From: Paraspadella gotoi
Lineage: Eukaryota > Chaetognatha
Length of the DNA stretch: 64,000 bases
Assembly: GCA_051294375.1 (NCBI GenBank)
Contig: CM119263.1
Span: 4,234,161 to 4,298,160 of the forward strand
Reading direction: 5' to 3'
A program made the translations under genes and the position numbers. This document shows positions 1 to 12,161 of the stretch, in pieces. Position 1 is the first letter of the stretch. Each line of letters opens with the position of its first letter. Under the pieces are notes generated by a model. That model worked only from the letters and a program-made list of their open reading frames with translations, made no database searches and had not been told where the DNA came from.

Positions 1-1123
1 CATGACCATAGATTATGGTATTAAAATATTTTTTGTCAAAAATGCTTTCTTCTGAGGGTACTAGCCTAATTAAAAATATTATATTACTATATAGAGCAAA
101 AAAATTTTTTTTAAATCTTAAAATTTTTTGATGGATTCTGATAGAGCATAAAAAGTTAAACAAGAAATATAATTACAGCTTTTAAAAATTCTTACGTTTT
201 CTAAGTGAAAATATAAAAAAACTGATAAAATCATCGAAAGATGATGATGATGATGATTTTTTACGGTTTTTTCTTATTTTTGACAAACTTATCGTAAAAA
301 TATTTAAAAAAGAATTATACTTTGTGTAGACAACTTTTTATGAGCTATCTGAATCTGGTCTTAAAATTAAAAATTTCTAAAAAAAAATTTTGGCCTATCC
401 TATCTATAAATAAATATTAAAAATTAATTACTAGGGTATAGAGCCATATTAGAAATTTTTTGTCCATTGAAAGTATTCTTAAAAATGTCTAAATATTCGT
501 TTGGCTTGTACTCACTCTAAATTTTTGACTCACCCCATTGAGTGCGGCTACCCCTATCAGGAGCAATGTTTAATGAATTTTTTAAATTTTTTTATTGATT
601 GTACCAATTTCTTAAATCAAAATCCGGCAATATTCCACACATATACTCACATAACCCACATTACCCACATTACCCACAGCCATATCGCAACCCGGTGGCG
701 GTGGGTCTCAAGCTGTGGATCTTTTGTTCATCTCCCGTAATTCTCTTTTCCGACGTCGGGGCGACGGTGGAGGAGTCGAGGACAACGAAGGCTCAATCGG
801 GGCGAAGAAGGACGAACTTAGACATCGATTCCCACTGTTTACATGGGATTTCGTCGTGATTTCGTCGTGAACGTTTGAACCTTTTTTCACATCGAACTCG
901 ATGTCATTGTCAGGGTCATCGTTCACTCACGTCAAAATTTCCTTGTGATGACCTCGGAACCATCACCGGTGATGGTCTGAAGAGGAGCCAAAGCATCAAA
1001 ATACTTTTTTTCTTTTTATTCTCAATATTTGGGTAATTTTAAATGATAAAAAGGTTATACATTCAATCTATATACATCATCTTCTAAATATAGAATTAAT
1101 TCTCTTCTTAGCGATAAAAAAAA
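1..1123. other. AT-rich intergenic sequence upstream of the TTC17-like gene
   Basis: Mostly AT-rich with poly(A)/poly(T) stretches and a short GATGAT run near 240-256. The better-than-average GC stretch at 660-960 has open frames on both strands, but I found no splice signals or recognisable protein in it. A fragment of the window's dispersed repeat ends near 616. Confidence 0.5.
568..616 (+). repeat. 3' fragment of the dispersed repeat family
   Basis: The end of this stretch (TTTTTATTGATTGTACCAAT) matches the 3' end of the repeat copies at 22.2-22.6 kb. Only the last ~50 bp are present, so this is a truncated or diverged copy. Confidence 0.4.
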
Positions 1124-4100
1124 ATGGGCGCTGCAACGGGATCTTTGGAATTTCTACCCGGGATAACCTACATGGCTCTTTACTTGGTTTCCTGCCATGT
1201 CTTGCATTCTAACAATACCAAAACGTCTACCCATTGGAAATTAAATTCCGAGACCAATAAAGTCATGGGTAAGATTGATCATTGGAATCAGTAAATTAGG
1301 ATATTTAAGGTGACGGTCTTTGATTTCGTCAGGATACAACGTCAACGAAGAAGATCCCGTGTTCGAGACTCCGTCTTCAAACGACGGCGATGACGTTCTC
1401 TACATACTTATGAATAAAAACCATCTCACGACTGGTAATAATGAACGTCATCCGAGGTCTTACAAAATACTGTAAAGAAGAATAACATCAACAAACGACA
1501 TATTGTCATATTGAGAAACTCATGAAAACTAGTTGACTAACTTTAAAAACCGTAAAATCAAATTTGAAGATAAAATTTTGTTTATTTAAATCACAGATTA
1601 ATAATCAGGATTTTTCGCTTCTTTGCATTCGTGACATTTGTTCAGCTTTCCTTCAAAATAACACTTCTATCCTCAATCAATAAATGGTTAATAGTAATTA
1701 ATTGTAGTAAAGTTTTAGCTTAATTTTGAAACCTTAAAGGTAACGAAGGCGTTTGGGAAGTGAGAGACGAAAATGCGGATTCAAATTCCTCGCCGCTGCC
1801 GACGGATTTCGATGAGGCTTTCTCGAGCTTCGAAGCGGATCTCATTACGACACAGGAATGCTTCAAGACCATCGAAAAGTCACAATTGTGAGTCGTCAAT
1901 ATGAGTTAAATTGGCGGAAAATAGACGTCCGGTCATTGATAGAATATTTTTAAATAATTGATTGCTCGTTTTAAAATCTATTGCATGCTATTAATAGTAA
2001 TAATAATAACAAACTTGCCATTGAAATGAAATTGGTTGCCAAATTGAAGTGTTATTTTGTTAAAAAGTCGACAGAAAAAACGTAGTAAACATTCTTGAGG
2101 TAATATAATAATAAGTCTTTATCATCTTCGGCATTGAAAAACTATTAAACTAAATAATTCGAGATTCGGTAAAATTCAAAGATTTAATAATATTGTAAAA
2201 TTTGTCAACACATTTATCATATATTCAACGAGCGATTTATTAGCTTCGATTTCCGCTGTCAGCTGCACCAACAACTTATTCGCTCACGCCGACGCGACCG
2301 GTCTTGGTGGCGGCGGCGGCGAACCAAGCGTCGGGATGGAATACGCCTCCGCTACAACGTACATGGGTCAAAAGCCCGGGGCGACCGTTAGCATCAAAGG
2401 TGGCAACGGCGTCGGGAAGAAACCAGGCAAAAAAGGTGCTGAGAGAGAGAGAGAGAGTAGGAGAGAGAGAGAGAGAGAAGGAGGAGAGAGAGAGAGAGAG
2501 AGAGAGAGAAGAGAGAGAGGAGAGAGAGAGAAAGAATAAAGATCTTATCTTCCTTCTCAAGATCTCCATCGGCTGACTTGCGGATCAGTTCCCAACGGGA
2601 CCGAGTGGGATCACCTGGAAGGGATCGCCAAGCGCAAGGAACACCCCAACACTCCTGAGCCGGAGGTGGCGATCATTTTCCGGCAGCCGGAAAGTCAGAG
2701 CTCCGAAGTGGACATCGAGGAATTGGCCGAGAGACTTTATCGGTCTAAATTGGAGGTTGGTGGAGATTCAGAGGTGGATCAATTCGACATGTTAAAGGTC
2801 GCTTAAAGGTCAGGGTCATTGTTGTTGTCGTTGTTGTCGCCGCACATGTTAGTTTAATTAGGTTGAGTATGTCAGTCGTGATAAGGATAAGGGGACGTCT
2901 AGTGAGAAAGGACCACTTCCTCAGTAACAATGAGTTTCTTAATTTTAAGTATCTAGCTAAATTTAACTATGATAAAGTTAAAAAAAATTGTTTTCAGCCG
3001 TTTCATAAATTTTCCGAAGTTGCTTCAATAAAGTTTGCAGAATTGGGACTACGTAAGGTTGCGCCCCTAGGATTGTCACCCTCGGAGGATTTTGTCGAAA
3101 AAAAACCTCTCCCCTCTAAAGGAACTCTCATCCACCTCCCGATTTCTTTCCCTCCGGCCTCCCCACTCACCTCTCGCCTCTGTAATGATCCCATTTCCCA
3201 GAATCCCGGGTCTTCGTTCATCTACAACCAGTTAGGCAACTTCTGGCGTATCCAGGGCGACGTGGGTCGAGCCGTCGACTGCTTTCGCCGCGCGCTGCAC
3301 GTGCACCGCGACCACGCAGAAGCGCTGCTCAACCTGGCGAGGATTCTCTTTAATCTCAACTTCCTCGACGACGCGTTGCTGTTGGCGAAACGATCGCTCT
3401 CTTCCGCATCGACCAACGCGCAGGTTTGGGCCTTGAACAGGGAGGTGGCTGTAGTTGTTTGGCTGATGTAGTAAAGTAATCCTGGAGGTTTAGCTTGAGG
3501 CGATTGCGGTAGTTCTTTTACTGATGGAGTAAGATAATTCCTCATTTCACTGTATATCAATCAATTTTCCAGAGACATGTTTTCCATCTGGTTTATAAAT
3601 TTTTCTGCTACCGTCTTTTTGTTTTCTTTCTCCGTAATTTTGATTTTGTTGCAATAATGATTTAATAGCATTCCAGCAATTATATATCCTGACTTACTGT
3701 TAGTTTTAACTTTTAACCATGATTATTTGTTGTTAACGTTTCTCATCTTCTCTTTTCTCCCTCTAATCCTCCAAACCCCTCCCCCAGTCGAGCATGGAGC
3801 CTTCGTCCCCTTGGCTGCAACACTTCACTCTGGGCGAGATTCTCCGAGCGAGCGGCGTCTACAGAGAAGCCGCAGTTCACTTCCGCCAAACCCTTGATCT
3901 CAACCCCGCCTTCACGCCGGCCGAGGCTCATCTCAGAGAGATTCAAGTAGGGCTTGATGAAAGACGGGTGGTGAAAGAAGCTTGGTGGTTAAAGGGGGTC
4001 AGTGGAGGTTAGTCGAGTATAAGAAGCTTCTGGTACCGAAACGATGATAGAGGCCTTTATAAAAAAAACGTTAACTTTAAGTAAAATTCTAAAAGTGAGG

Positions 4101-4989
4101 AATAAACAACATTGCACTAATGAACGTTATTGTATAAAAAAATTGATTATAAATGTTGAAATTTACACAGTACTAACCTTATAAATGTTAAAATTTCAAA
4201 ATGGTTTTTTGTAAGATTTTTTTTTGAGAATTGGATTCGTCATGAAAAGTTGATAAAAAGATATAAAACTCTTTTTTCAAAATTATTTCATTAGGTTAGT
4301 TACTTAAAAACCTAATTAAATATAATTTTAAATTAAAATTTAAATTTTTAACTCAATGAAAGAATTTTTAAAAATGATTTATATTTTCTTATATCAGCTT
4401 TTAACTTTTGCCATCAAAATTAAGAAAAGTCTACTTTGAAATTTTAGGATTTTATAAGGAAAGTACCATATTATATAAATATAGCCTACTGCGAAAATTA
4501 AAAAAGATAAAATTAATTTTTTTATAAAAAATTGACTTTTAGAATTTTCATTCGTAACTTTGACTACACACTACTGCGCAAGTGCACACTGCACATGTAT
4601 GCACGCAATAACATACGTTTGTCATTGACTGATTGAAGTGAAGTGAAGCAGTCCTGCATTGAAACGCACACCGATGGTTAAACCATAGGTAAAAAAAAAA
4701 AAAGTAAATTACACACACCCCAACGCAGGCCGCGGCTGAGGGCACCGTCACCTACTACACATTGTTCATCATCATGTTTCTGGTCATGGGCGTTCTTTGC
4801 GGCGTTCTCACTTCCATTGAATCCACGCTCGACGACGAAGACGACGCCGCGCGAGATGACAGCGCCGCCTCCGCTCAGACGGCGTCCTCGTTGGCTAAAG
4901 GAGGGCGCCACTTCAATCGCGCCATGGCCATGCGGTCCATCCGTCTGGGGATCCAGCCTCGTCTGATACGAATGAGGAGGTCCAACTGA
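1124..4989 (+). CDS. TTC17: TTC17-like tetratricopeptide repeat protein, compact, with C-terminal membrane segment
   Basis: Eight exons join in frame to 458 aa: 1124-1268, 1333-1434, 1740-1887, 2263-2435, 2589-2755, 3202-3423, 3788-3946, 4729-4989 (TGA stop). All junctions are GT-AG with matching phases. The N-terminus has a hydrophobic stretch (about residues 12-27) followed by STHWKLNSETNK, resembling the THW segment that starts mature TTC17. Exon 2 has DDVLYILMNK, like the following TTC17 block. Residues ~246-372 (exons 6-7) form TPR helices: FIYNQLGNFWRIQGDVGRAV and then HFTLGEILRASGVYREAAVH, closely matching the C-terminal TPRs of TTC17 in spacing and the G/A positions. Exon 5 has TEW and a helix ending ERLYRSKLE, as just before those TPRs. 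The last exon adds a membrane-like segment (residues ~381-399) and an acidic then basic tail. As I recall, vertebrate TTC17 is about 1,140 aa with two TPR blocks and acts in actin assembly and ciliogenesis; here the N-terminal TPR block is absent. The donors of exons 4 and 5 are weak, so those ends are the least sure. Confidence 0.65.
2436..2536 (+). repeat. (GA)n microsatellite directly after a 5' splice site
   Basis: Interrupted (GA)n starting a few bases after the exon 4 donor of the TTC17-like gene. It gives arginine/glutamate-rich open frames that are not genes. Confidence 0.9.
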
Positions 4990-6864
4990 AGACTCTTTTG
5001 GCCTATACGTGGCTATCTCTCTCTCGCTCTCTCTCTCTACCCCTCTTTTTTTTTTCTTTTGCTTTTTTCACGTTGAAAAAATAAGGAAATTAAATAATAA
5101 CAAAACGTCGGTCACGACGACTCTCTCTCTCCCCTTCCTCTCTCTCTCTCTCACACATTCACTCTCATTTAGAGATAAACGAAAAAAAACCAAAAAATGA
5201 TATAAAGGAAAAAAATGACGATTCTTTTCTCTATATGGTCGCCAATAGGCTAGAGATATTAAAATCCATGACGGCTTAATAGGACGTCTTGGAGCAAATG
5301 TCCTTAGAAACGGCGGTTTTAATAAAAAGGTATGTTTGCCTACGACGTCGTTTATATTTGTGCTTTACTCTTTTAACTTATTTATACTTACAGTACTTTT
5401 TACCTGAAATGCTACAAACAAAATTTGAAATATGCCCTCTCATGTACTTACACGTTGAACCCATTAGGCACTTGAAATATATTTTTATTTACGTATTAAT
5501 TTTGGTTTTTTTTTTTTTTTTTTTCAAACTTTAAAGATTTTTAATTGTTTTTTTTTTTTTTCTGGTAATTGGATATTTGGATAACTGTATATTTTTTTAT
5601 TAAAGGAATGAACAGATTTTAGTTGTTCTTTGAAAATGTCATTAATGGGTTCATATAGATACTTTAAAATTTTTTTTTGACTAGTATCGCGTGTTTCTAG
5701 GACTATTCTTCGACGTGCCAATTATTAATATGATTTAAACTCAACTTTGAATTTTTTTTAATTGTTTATTCTTTCGTTTTGTCGCCAAAATTTTGTGTTT
5801 TGTTTTGTTTAGGGCTGTGCAACCCCTCTCCCCTCTCACTTTGTTTGCTCCATGACTTTAATCAATTTGAACTGATAGTATTCTCTCCCAAATATTAGGA
5901 GTTGTGCAAAAAATGGAAAAAAACAAATTCTATTTCGATCTGAGTCACTGTTCCCCTTGTTAATCTCTATGTTTAAAACCCTTCGAATCTTTTATGATAT
6001 TTCTGGCGTGATTTTGTTTTAGGACGTCTTGACTTAATCTTTTTTCAAGTTTCTTATAACTTATAAGAAGAATAATTATTGTTTCGTAATTAAAAATATG
6101 AAGCAATCCAAATTATGGATGTCAATGAAAAAAATGTATCTTTTAAAATTAAGTCCTTGTACTTCCTAGAGTTCTTTCTCGATGGAAATGATTTTATGTC
6201 CGCATTTTTTAACTGAACTTTTTAATTTAAGACATGCGTTTCCTTCTGCAATAAAAGTTTCCGTTTAACGATTGTCACAATGCCGACAGTTGAATTGCAA
6301 TTTTTATGAAGACGTACAAACGAATTTACGCCGCCGAGATTTCTAACGAATAGTGCATTTCATGTTACCGTCAAACCGATAAAAGTATATTTCTTTGCGT
6401 TTTTTTTTCGGATCCATTAAATCTTGCAAAACACGAGAGGGTCATTCATTTTTTATTTCGATCAAGAGCTCAATGCAAACTCGTTAGTCCGAAGAGGGAA
6501 TTTCTCAAATTACGCCGACGAGCTCGATAGCAAGACAAACATGGCTCCTCGAAAAATCACTTTAACGACTTTCAAACATCAATCGTTTTCGAGGCCACGA
6601 ATTTTCCATTTTTTTTCGTGCTTTCGTGACAAGAGAAAACTTACGTCTCCTGTGTTATATAATTAACCCAGCATTTTTTGAAATACGCTTCCTTATAAAG
6701 TTTATTTATAATGTAGTAATCACCTCATCTTAATTATAATTTTTTCAACTTTTTTTATCGTCTTCTCACTTTTATTTTTTTTAATTTTCCTCAAATTTCT
6801 TCTAATCTTTTTCCTTCCATTATCGTCTTCTCCTTCCTCCCTTTTCCTCTCCTTTCCAAGCACC
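4990..6864. other. Intergenic: CT-rich patches and AT-rich sequence
   Basis: Short (CT)n patches at 5011-5040 and 5122-5153, then poly(T) stretches near 5507-5560. No splice-supported coding exon was found. The last 60 bp before the channel start codon are pyrimidine-rich, as expected for a 5' UTR or an upstream 3' splice site. Confidence 0.5.
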
Positions 6865-7996
6865 ATGATCCCCGCCATGGTACTCTGCTGCCGGGACCGG
6901 CCCTCCTGGCTCCTGGACCACGTTACTAGGCGGTGCCTGGCTTTTTCTCTGGTGGTGGTGCTCTACTTGACCTTCGGAGCAATCATCTTTAGTCTACTGG
7001 AGCTGGATGAAGAGGAGCGGCGATGGGAGAAGGAGGAAGAGGATTTTCGACGCTTTAAAAACGAGACGATGGCGGCGCTAGCGGCGAGGGGCGCGCCGAA
7101 GGTAGAGTATCTCATTTATTTTTAGACAAAAGGCGGCAGCCAGAAAGTTCATTTGGGACATTTTTTTCTATGACTGTGAATAATTGGTATTGTGTCATAG
7201 TGTTTGACGAAGCACCTCGATAATTCTCATTATTTTGCTTGCTATCAGTTTTAACATTTTGTGAATATTATTCTCTCATCCCCCTCCCAAACGCTTCCAT
7301 GAAAGGAAGCCTTCAAAGAGCTGTCGGACCTCATCCAGCGGGCGAGTAAATTGGACCACGCCTTCGGCAAAAACCGCAGCGGTGCCTCCACAATCTTCGA
7401 CGTTCTGCGGTCGGAGCGGTGGACGCTCACCGGTTCGTTCTACTTTGCTCTCACAGTCGTCACCACGATCGGTGAGTGAGGGTGTGAATTGTGAGAGCTC
7501 AGAGGGATTTTTGAAGCCGTATGTTGTGACAGGAATTTGTAAGGTAGAATCACGGAGGGCATAAACTGTACGGATTGCGAGAAAGAAAGTCGTTTTGACT
7601 GCTTCAAGTTTGATGTTAAATGGGTTGAAAACATATGTTTCAATAAGTTTTATAATTGTTTATTTTTGTTTAATCTTCCTCCAAGGCTACGGTCACATGG
7701 CACCTGCAACGACCGAGGGCAAAGTCTTCTGCATCGTCTACTCTATCGTCGGTATTCCGATCGGCATCGTCATGTTCCAACAAATCGGCGAAAGATTTCT
7801 TCATTTCTCAAATATTCTCATAATTCGTTGGAGGCGAATTTTTAGGCTCAAAAAGCCGAAGGTTTTTGTTGATGATTTAGTATTTGGGGTTTTACGTAGA
7901 ATTTTTGATTTATTATTATGTATTATATATTATTTTTCTTTTGTAAATGATCAATAATCATTGATCATCATTTATATTAGAGTCAGAAACGGTCCC

Positions 7997-8076
<80 letters not shown>

Positions 8077-9488
8077 TCTCTCTCACATGGTCTCTCTCTC
8101 ACTGTCTCTCTCTCACTCTCTCTCTCTCCTCCAGTCCACCCCCATCGACCAATTCCTCGTCGCTTCCTTCTCATGCCTCCTAGTCGTCTTCCTCGGCGCC
8201 TACACTTTCGCCGTCCACGAAGACTGGCCATTTTTCGAGAGCCTCTACTACTGCGTGTTGACGCTGACCACCATCGGATTCGGGGAACCTATTGGCCTGG
8301 CGCCTTTCGACAACGGGAAGAAGAGGAGTCAGTTGGATCAGGTTTCTTTTTTTTTGGGGGGGGGAGAAAAGGAGAGGAAAGGAAAGGAGTACGTTTAGTA
8401 TTTAATATTTATGGTTTAAGTATGGCGGTAGATTCAAGGGGAAATAAAGGAAAAAAATAGAGTACGTAATGTGAGAAAGAAAAGAAGCGAAAGCAAAAAA
8501 AAAAAAGCAATAGGAAAGAAAATGAATTTCAAATAGAAAAAAATGAAATTTTAAAATAAAAAAGACCAAAAAAAGTATAAGACAGGACACGAAGGAAACA
8601 AAAAAGAAAGAAAAAGAGTAGAGTAAAAGAAACCCCACCCGACTGACACACCCGCCGACGACTTGACCGATCACTCGGCCTAACTTACCCGCCCTTACCC
8701 TCAGCATCTATTCTACGTCATCTTCGTCCTCGTGTTCATCATCTTCGGTCTCGCCGTCGTCTCCGCCGTCATGAACGAATTTCTCGTCAGAAGGATTTGG
8801 TGGCGGGACGAGGTGGGCATGGCATGGCATGGCAGGGCGGGATGAGGAGCGTGAGGTCAGGGTAAGAGTTGAGATGGGCGTGGCATGGGAGGGCGGAGAC
8901 CGGCGGGGTGAGGTATGGGTAAGGAGAGGGTCAGACGCGGAATGGTTGAGAGCGAGAAAAGTAGGGGTAAGAGCGAGATGATGCGGTGAGGCGAAGTGCG
9001 CAGCGGTCTGTTGAGGTAAGGTCATTCCTGAGTTATTTGAAAACGTCCCTTGGATAGGTGATCTTATTCAGGAGTCGTATGAGGTGAAAAGATAAATTCG
9101 ATTGAAAGTTGTGATTTATTTTCACGGCTCAAGGTGAAAGTAAAACTGTGATGATCCAACATCTTTTGGAATTTCAGAGCTTATTTCTATCTTTCTCTTT
9201 CCACTATTCTTCACCTTCCTAACCTTTCTCTAACCTTCCTTTCCTTTCTCTAGCCTTCCTAATCTATCTTAACCTCGCTTCCCTCCTTCTTCCTTCCCAC
9301 TTTCCCTTTCTCCAGCAGCCCCTGCCCTCTTCGGCGCCGCCTTCCCCGTGCCATCGGGGCTTCGAGGAGCCTCGTCGGCGCCGGATGACGAAGCGGCGTT
9401 TTTCGGTCGACACCGCCGACGAGAGCCGCGGCGCCGCTGGGATGCTGATTGACGCCGGTTCGGAAGGCGCCGGGATGGAATCGGAACC

Positions 9489-9492
<4 letters not shown>
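6865..9492 (+). CDS. KCNK: Two-pore-domain potassium channel, TASK-like
   Basis: Six exons join to 356 aa: 6865-7101, 7306-7471, 7686-7861, 8135-8341, 8705-8812, 9316-9492 (TAG). Order of parts: TM1 (residues ~25-47), an extracellular cap with NET and NRS sequons, pore loop 1 ending TTIGYGH (GYG 135-137), TM2 with GIPIGIVMFQQIGER, TM3, pore loop 2 ending TTIGFGE (GFG 241-243), TM4, and a short 58-aa tail. It sits in the plasma membrane as a dimer and carries K+ leak current. TM2, the EGKVFCIVYSIVGIP segment and the histidine after GYG are TASK-type (KCNK3/KCNK9); in TASK channels that His senses external acid. A phase-1 intron splits the GYG glycine codon, a position I recall as conserved among K2P genes. 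The second filter ends in Glu where TASK channels have Asp. The tail has KRRFS (324-328), a PKA/14-3-3-like site. The next in-frame Met is at codon 5. The last exon has a NAGNAG acceptor (9316 or 9319). Confidence 0.93.
7999..8130 (+). repeat. (CT)n microsatellite forming the polypyrimidine tract of K2P exon 4
   Basis: About 130 bp of slightly interrupted (CT)n ends in CTCCAG at the 3' splice site of channel exon 4, so the repeat itself supplies the pyrimidine tract. Confidence 0.9.
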
Positions 9493-9558
<66 letters not shown>

Positions 9559-9655
9559 GGCAAATAATGAAAGAATGAAAGAAAAAGGAACAAGAAAGAA
9601 AAAAGGAACAAAGAAACAAGAAACAAAGAAAGAAAGAAATAGGGAGAGAGAGAAC

Positions 9656-9709
<54 letters not shown>

Positions 9710-9730
9710 AAGAGAGAAAGAGAGAATGAA
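9493..9730 (+). repeat. (GA)n microsatellites in the K2P 3' UTR
   Basis: About 60 bp of perfect (GA)n begins at the last base of the channel's TAG stop; a second interrupted block lies at 9640-9725 after an A/G-rich bridge. The arginine/glutamate-rich frames read from it are not genes. Confidence 0.9.
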
Positions 9731-11330
9731 ATTAAAAAATAAAAAAATAAAAAATAAATAAAAAATAATTAAAAAATAATTAAGAATTAATAAAAATTAA
9801 AAAATAAAAACAATTCGTTTTTAATTTTATAATTTTTAATCCGAAATTGCATGATTTACAGTTTAGGGGGAAAAAACAACTGCTTTTGAAAGAAAGATGA
9901 CAATCAAGATGCAGTCAGACTTAGATTTAGATGCAGTCAGACTTAAATTCAAATGCTGTCAGACTTAGATTTAGTAAAATGATGATGCCGACAAAAAAAT
10001 GTAACCGTTAAAAAAAACAAAGAAAAAAAGACGCGTTGTAAACTGTATACAGAAGAATTACAAGCAAATTTAGCAACAAATAAAATGCTCTAGCGGTAGA
10101 ATGTAAATTATTGAAAACAGGAGATCAGTTAAAACAGCAACGTTTATTTTACCATGAAATCGGGACTAAACCATGAATAAAATATTTCTTGACTTGGGGT
10201 TAAATTGCAGGTTTTTTTTACTAAACTCATGGAATTTAAAATTAAACTGCATGAATAATTAAATATTCAAAATTCAATAACTTGGTATCGTCGAATTAAT
10301 TGCAATTAGTGATTCAGAGGATGCTTAAATATAATGAATGTATTAATTAATTTATCATGAATTCCTGAGATTCGTGTAAGGCAAAGTTTTGGAGTAATGG
10401 TGATGTCTCTGGTTCTTAAGGTAAAAAGCTTAAGCTAACCAAGCTTTAAGGAATTTGTTTTAAACGCTAAGCTATTTTATTATGATCAATGGAGCCAATC
10501 ACCGAAGGACATACAAATGCTTTTCTGTTAAGATGAAATCTTTCATCTTTGGCAAAAGAATGAAGATAATCATGCAAGTGGGTTTGTTAGCAGTTTAATG
10601 CTCAAACTGTATATATACATTTGTTGCAAAGTTTTAAACTTTTCTTTCTAATTTTTGTAAATTGTTTTAATAAAACTTTCCGCTTTCGAAATTTTACCAA
10701 ATTTAAATAATTTTTCGTGGAACAGTAAATTAATTCATGTTTTGTTTTACTTTTTTGAAATAAACTCGTGATATTATTCTTGACAAAAACGGCCTCATAA
10801 GCATATCATTTCCGTGAAAGTCTAATGCTGCAAAAAGCGAAAAAACATAGTTCTCAGAGTTTGTTTGTAATTTAGATTTTTGTTAATACATAAAAAAATA
10901 TTAATACTGCATAGACGTCAAAAATTTCGACTAGAATTCATTGTAAAAAATAAAATAGAGACGCGAAGAGAGATAGAGCAGAAATAATAGGGATGAAATA
11001 AAGAAAAGAGTTCTTGAGAGCTCTTTCGAAAAAAAAATGACGAAAGACGGAAAAATGAAAAAGAAAATATGATTCGTTATGATTTGTTATGCTATAACAA
11101 CGACGTCATCACATGCTACGACTAATGCCACGCTTGGTTCGCCAATCGCGTACGAAATGTAACGCCCATATTTGTGACGTTGCACGAAGTAGGGGAGAGA
11201 GGAAATTGTTGGTCAGGAGGAAAAGTGGATTCCACGATTAATCTCGAGTTTTAGATCATCGTACGGGATGTACGGATAGTCCTTGTCGACCTTGCGATGT
11301 GATTCGTTCTTCTCTTTTTGAATTAGCAAA
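9731..11330. other. AT-rich intergenic sequence
   Basis: No coding exon seen. Holds A-rich sequence, a 22-bp tandem repeat at 9908-9975, and no recognisable RNA gene. Confidence 0.5.
9908..9975 (+). repeat. 22-bp tandem repeat, three units
   Basis: The unit ATGCAGTCAGACTTAGATTT recurs with starts of GCAGTCAG/GCTGTCAG at 9911, 9933 and 9955. Units differ by a few substitutions. Confidence 0.8.
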
Positions 11331-11337
11331 CATTTGA

Positions 11338-11408
11338 CCAATCACAGATCAAACTCCAACCTTGGGCTAACCAATCACATCACAGGGCCGACCGAGTCCG
11401 TCTATAAG
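11338..11408 (+). promoter_or_regulatory. Candidate CCAAT/TATA promoter, antisense to the d4/DPF 3' end
   Basis: Two CCAATCA boxes at 11338 and 11371, exactly 33 bp apart, followed by TATAAG at 11403. A further GCCAATCG lies at 11142. The order fits a plus-strand start near 11.43 kb, which would run antisense into the last d4/DPF exon. This rests on motifs alone. Confidence 0.3.
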
Positions 11409-11556
11409 TCCCTTTTCGTTGATGGTAAATTCACCATTTCGCTTCCGCTTCTCTTTGGTGAAGATGATAAAGTTTTCACGCGTCTTATCGACTCGGAACT
11501 CGCGTCCCCCAAACCGGCCTCGAACCACCTTTTCATCCACCCTTCCACAAAAAAGT

Positions 11557-12076
11557 TTACGTCGATCCAACTCCCGAGTGTTGCCCTTTTGGAATCTTTC
11601 GTCCGCCGGCGAATCCGCGATGGAATTCGACCATGCAGAGATGGCAGGACCAGTTGCCTTCGGGAGCGTCATCTAGCGGAGGATTGAGGCAATACATGTG
11701 GAAGCCTCGGTCGCAGTCATCGCAGAAGAGGAGTTGATCCTGAGAGAAAGAGGAAGAAAGAGGAATGACGATTGGTTATTTCTTGTATTTCTCTCTCTTT
11801 CTAATTGTCAGTCTTTCTCTCTCCTTCCATTTGTCACCCTTTCTTTCTCTCTTTCCTTCTCTCAGATCGTGTCTATTTGTACATCTTTCTCAGACTGTAA
11901 TAAACCTTTCTTTTAGTTTGTCTATCGTTCTGTCCGTCTGCATTTATTTCGGTCTTTCTCTTTACTTTATACCTCTTTCTCTCTCTTCCTACTTCGATCG
12001 TCTGTCCGTCCGTCGGTCTGTATTTTCTTTCTCTCGTTCTAACGAATCGCTTTCCGAAGTGTCACAGTTGGCATAT

Positions 12077-12161
<85 letters not shown>

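Noticed and set aside
2304-2576. Arg/Glu- and Leu/Ser-rich open frames over (GA/CT)n here and at about 20 other sites
   Set aside because: They are the six-frame translation of dinucleotide repeats, open on both strands at once.
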